A stretch of DNA of 6,041 nucleotides from an uncultured Thermoanaerobacteraceae bacterium (GTDB lineage Bacteria > Bacillota > DSM-12270 > Thermacetogeniales > Thermacetogeniaceae), in contig CALGIY010000389.1 in NCBI GenBank assembly GCA_937914965.1, positions 1 to 6,041 on the forward strand. The letters are read 5' to 3'. The number at the start of each line of letters is the position of its first letter. The first letter of the stretch is position 1. The notes under the pieces were generated by a model. That model had not been told where the DNA came from. It saw nothing but the letters and a program-made list of their open reading frames with translations, and did no database searches. Positions 5,393-6,041 of this stretch are shown here, piece after piece. The position numbers and the translations under genes are program-made.

Positions 5393-5546
5393 TGCCTCCG
5401 AGGTAAGCTGATGGGTTCGGTAGAAAGGTTCCCCTACGCTTCCGGCTCCCCCAGCCCGGAAAGCGATTCACCCCTGGTACGTTTTTTAAGCGTACCAAAA
5501 CTGGTTCCCCCGTACCGTACGTTGGAATTAAGTACGGATTCGGCAT
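5393..5546 (-). ncRNA. cyclic-di-AMP riboswitch (ydaO/yuaA type)
   Basis: Read on the minus strand, the leader has the conserved blocks of the ydaO aptamer in order. These are ATGCCGAATCC (5536-5546), a stem CCGTAC/GTACGG, GGGGGAACCAG (5501-5511), a hairpin GGTACG/CGTACC (5476-5496), GGGGTGAATCGC (5463-5474), the CCGAACCCATCAGC segment (5407-5420) and TTACCTCGGAGGC (5394-5406). TGCC at the 5' side pairs with GGCA at the 3' side (5542-5545 with 5393-5396) as P1. This class senses c-di-AMP, usually shuts the gene off, and commonly precedes wall hydrolases and potassium transporters in Firmicutes, which fits the downstream LysM/SleB gene. The aptamer ends four bases before the AAGGAGGA at 5381-5388, leaving no room for a separate terminator, so control may act on translation. 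Confidence 0.93.
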
Positions 5547-5593
5547 ATTTTTATTTTAGGTAATTGTGGCATTGTTTTCTTTGCAAATCAAGC

Positions 5594-5631
5594 GGTAATA
5601 ACAACCATAAATAGCAAGCTTAGCTATTACC
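5594..5631 (+). repeat. nested inverted repeats upstream of an orphan terminator
   Basis: GGTAATA (5594-5600) pairs with TATTACC (5625-5631). Inside it AATAGC (5610-5615) pairs with GCTATT (5623-5628), so the two stems share bases and exclude each other. They sit just before an AGGAGG and a terminator. Between 5547 and 5593 I see only AT-rich sequence that must hold the promoter for the minus-strand riboswitch, with TAAAAT (5553-5558, minus) as a possible -10 and no well-placed -35. Confidence 0.4.
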
Positions 5632-5645
5632 TAGGAGGATTGTCG

Positions 5646-5672
5646 GTGAATACTTCCTGGAATTTTTCATAA
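5646..5672 (+). CDS. possible 8-codon leader peptide
   Basis: A GTG at 5646 lies seven bases after AGGAGG (5633-5638) and opens an eight-codon frame (MNTSWNFS) ending in TAA at 5670-5672. The frame runs through the left arm and loop of the terminator at 5653-5688, the layout of translation-coupled attenuation. Chance occurrence is quite possible, and no known leader family is recognised. Confidence 0.25.
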   Translation: MNTSWNFS

Positions 5673-5688
5673 TTCCAGGAGGTTTTTT
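5653..5688 (+). terminator. strong intrinsic terminator with no upstream + strand gene
   Basis: TCCTGGAATT (5655-5664) pairs perfectly with AATTCCAGGA (5671-5680) around a six-base loop, and a G-U and further pairs extend the stem to 5653. Six T residues at 5683-5688 follow. The tail is only on the + strand, yet the nearest upstream gene is on the minus strand, so it must end a small RNA, an attenuated leader, or be part of a dispersed element. Confidence 0.75.
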
Positions 5689-5696
5689 CAGTTTGC

Positions 5697-5703
5697 TGTC
5701 GAA
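5697..5703 (+). promoter_or_regulatory. perfect Spo0A-box heptamer
   Basis: TGTCGAA matches the 0A-box consensus bound by phosphorylated Spo0A, the sporulation master regulator of Firmicutes. A partial copy, TGTCGGT, is at 5641-5647. A 7-mer is expected by chance many times in a genome, so the call depends on context. Confidence 0.3.
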
Positions 5704-5723
5704 TAGAACTCATAGAGATATAT

Positions 5724-5972
5724 ATGGTAGTAATACAACCATCATTGCTCATTCCTACATTAGGACTCCAGATAAACCACCAATCATTTCTCCGGTCAAA
5801 ACACTTCTATTTATCCAAAAATCATAAAATTAAATTATACAACTTAAAAGCAAATGAGTTGCTAGAATTAAAATGTAAAAAAGATATAAGTATAAGCTTT
5901 ATAAATATTCATAATGTTAAAGATATTTTAGCAATTGGTATATTTGATAGCGCGTTTCTGCGACCGCGCTGA
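5724..5972 (+). pseudogene. AT-rich 82-codon frame, possible WD40-like repeat remnant
   Basis: ATG 5724 to TGA 5970-5972. Residues of about 36-79, with IKLYNLKANELLELK, then DISIS, then DILAIGIFDS, resemble one WD40-type blade (KLWDL, then a hydrophobic strand, then LA.G..D). A single blade cannot form a propeller, so if real this is a fragment of a longer gene. The upstream match to a ribosome binding site is weak (AGAGA). G+C is about 26% over 5701-5940 (63 of 240 counted), far below the neighbouring genes. This suggests transferred or decaying DNA, and the frame may simply be an accident of AT-rich sequence. I see no gene after it; 5973-6041 is unassigned. Confidence 0.25.
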
Positions 5973-6041
5973 TTGCCTTGGGTTTCTTTCTGTTTTAGTT
6001 AACTTAAATGTTGTTTTTGTTGTTACAAAGTCGTAGGAATC

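Noticed and set aside
5355..5546. 63-codon minus-strand frame across the hydrolase leader
   Set aside because: It coincides with the c-di-AMP aptamer, so the sequence is explained by RNA structure rather than coding.
5949..5970. AGCGCG/CGCGCT inverted repeat as a terminator
   Set aside because: The six-base stem has a ten-base loop, and the T-rich stretch begins well after it rather than directly following.
5928..6041. Minus-strand frame open from the window end for 37 codons, ending in TAA
   Set aside because: It is short, basic, without recognised motif and reaches the contig edge. It could be a gene end, but nothing beyond openness supports it.
5982..6041. Start of a CRISPR array or attachment site at the contig end
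   Set aside because: Only one copy of the T-rich sequence is present and no repeat or spacer pattern can be seen.

Overview
The window reads as a contig end from a spore-forming or related Clostridia-type Firmicute (Desulfotomaculum/Pelotomaculum-like). The reasons are the gene order alr - tsaE - tsaB - rimI - tsaD, strong AGGAGG-type ribosome binding sites with several TTG/GTG starts, a SleB-family cell-wall hydrolase with LysM repeats, and a cyclic-di-AMP (ydaO-type) riboswitch. Genus-level placement is inference. The coding part has close to 50% G+C in the one line of tsaD I counted.

Left edge (1-118): the first 28 bases are Illumina adapter, not genome. The sequence then opens directly inside the last codons of an alanine racemase gene (29-118). 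A good sigma-A-like promoter with a 10-bp inverted repeat over its -10 box precedes the next genes.

Main operon (172-3267, + strand): tsaE, tsaB, rimI, a DUF3006 gene, a previously uncalled 42-codon reading frame with a near-perfect Shine-Dalgarno, and tsaD. TsaE, TsaB and TsaD are three of the four bacterial proteins that build the universal t6A37 modification on ANN-decoding tRNAs. RimI is a protein N-terminal acetyltransferase that commonly sits in this cluster. The DUF3006 gene and the small acidic-tailed protein, placed between rimI and tsaD, are the unusual part.

Middle (3268-4250): no terminator is visible after tsaD. A 172-base gap holds a cluster of DnaA-box-like 9-mers, one of them a perfect TTATCCACA on the minus strand. 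It is followed by lgt (prolipoprotein diacylglyceryl transferase) and a 12-bp stem terminator that also lies just past the stop of the converging gene.

Right part (4252-5546, - strand): one secreted cell-wall hydrolase with four LysM modules and a C-terminal SleB/Hydrolase_2 domain. Its 5' leader is a recognisable c-di-AMP riboswitch that ends only four bases before the ribosome binding site.

Right edge (5547-6041): no convincing gene. It holds short inverted repeats, a ribosome binding site with an 8-codon reading frame running into a strong + strand terminator, a perfect Spo0A-box heptamer, and then an AT-rich stretch (about 26% G+C over 5701-5940). That stretch carries an 82-codon frame that looks faintly like a single WD40-type repeat. 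It may be an eroded or transferred remnant.
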